Shown one piece after another: positions 63,543-64,000 of a DNA stretch of 64,000 nucleotides. Source of the stretch: Chondrus crispus (Eukaryota; Rhodophyta; Florideophyceae; Gigartinales; Gigartinaceae). The stretch is taken from contig NW_005178811.1 in assembly GCF_000350225.1 (NCBI RefSeq), positions 186,001 through 250,000 of the forward strand, given 5' to 3'. The stretch's first letter is position 1. Each line of letters begins with the position of its first letter. The notes beneath the pieces are model-generated. The model was not told where the DNA came from. It saw only the letters and a program-made list of their open reading frames with translations, and did no database searches. Made by a program: the position numbers and the translations under genes.

Positions 63543-64000
63543 ATGTCCATTTTGCACGTGGTCGGTGCTAAGGGTGTCTTACATGGCTGCAACAAGGCAC
63601 CCACATCAAAGGAACTGCATCTTTGCAATTCAACGTACCTGACTCTAACGGTTTCAAGCTTTCCGCTCGCTAATGGCGCGAAAGACTTGAGCCACCCAAA
63701 TTGCCGCCCTGACCAAGGCTTGACATTTTGCTTTTCCGAGTTAGAAGCGCGCCATTTTTTGTGTCGACGACACGATTATGAAACTAGACGATTTTTGTTC
63801 TGCTGTTATGCAAGCCAACTAATCTTTGACGGAATCTGGTTGTGCAATATCAACAACCGACGACTCCGGTACTATGATAACTTTCGCGCGAACACTGTCT
63901 TCTTCTACGAAGACTCTATAGCGCTTCGATCGAATTGGCGTTTGGACTTGGAAGTGACCCTCGGCCCCATGGCTAAGAACAGAGTGTGCAGCGAAAGCGA
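63543..64000 (+). CDS. unidentified frame running off the right edge (152 codons seen)
   Basis: The ATG at 63543 (MSILHVVGAKGVLHGCNKAP) is the first after an in-frame TAG, and the frame stays open to the window end. The product is Cys/His/Arg-containing (CRRHDYETRRFLFCCYASQ) and ends in FFYEDSIALRSNWRLDLEVT. No family was recognised. An open run of this length is unlikely by chance in one frame but possible across six, so support is moderate. Confidence 0.4.
   Translation, partial: MSILHVVGAKGVLHGCNKAPTSKELHLCNSTYLTLTVSSFPLANGAKDLSHPNCRPDQGLTFCFSELEARHFLCRRHDYETRRFLFCCYASQLIFDGIWLCNINNRRLRYYDNFRANTVFFYEDSIALRSNWRLDLEVTLGPMAKNRVCSES

Noticed and set aside
1-64000. tRNA, rRNA or other structured RNA genes
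   Set aside because: No cloverleaf with consistent arms or rRNA-like sequence was recognised on either strand by eye.

Overview
The window looks like repeat-dense nuclear DNA from a eukaryote with few introns. The left-edge gene, a DOA1/UFD3/PLAA ubiquitin-binding WD40 protein, reads for 627 codons without an intron. The rest is mostly transposable elements. This pattern fits a red alga of the Chondrus type (compact intron-poor genes among nested LTR retrotransposons). An oomycete or another protist cannot be excluded from sequence alone. There are no bacterial operons, rRNA genes, convincing tRNA genes or CRISPR arrays.

Layout. 1-1881: 3'-truncated DOA1/PLAA gene on the minus strand. 2136-3711: a Tc1/mariner element with ~200-bp inverted repeats in a TA target duplication, about 250 bp upstream of the DOA1 start. 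4229-6676: a decayed PIF/Harbinger element (transposase on the minus strand) with a 466-bp inverted-repeat element near its right end. 7028-8186: a second, unrelated decayed Harbinger transposase (plus strand). 10033-10588: a direct tandem duplication. 10595-11505: a broken DUF6818 (SANT/Myb-like) gene.

12009-50731 is a three-level nest of Ty3/gypsy chromodomain retrotransposons. Element A (plus strand; LTRs 12009-12628 and 50113-50731) was split by element C (minus strand; LTRs 20751-21684 and 46275-47203; target duplication GTCCG). C was in turn split by element B (minus strand; LTRs 24129-24776 and 35015-35662; target duplication GTCTC). Each has gag with a zinc-knuckle region, protease, reverse transcriptase, RNase H, integrase and a C-terminal chromodomain. 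All three use the same unusual primer-binding sequence. All three gag-pol genes are broken by in-frame stops and single-base shifts.

The most novel feature is that each element also carries a long antisense reading frame between the end of pol and the 3' LTR, starting 50-400 bp from that LTR and pointing inward. The antisense proteins of B (458 aa, uninterrupted) and C (415 codons plus a 217-codon extension after one TAG) are clearly homologous to each other, although B and C are different families with unrelated LTR bodies. Element A has a different antisense protein ending in a coiled coil. The antisense frames are better preserved than gag-pol in the same copies.

Right of the nest, 52806-56942 holds a large CACTA/Tnp2-like transposase with one amber codon. 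Next come a JmjC-domain fragment (57748-57960), an AP-3 mu-subunit pseudogene (58529-59802), an unidentified broken minus-strand gene region (60904-63351) and an unidentified frame running off the right edge (63543-64000). Coordinates of frame breaks are hand-read and approximate to a few bases.
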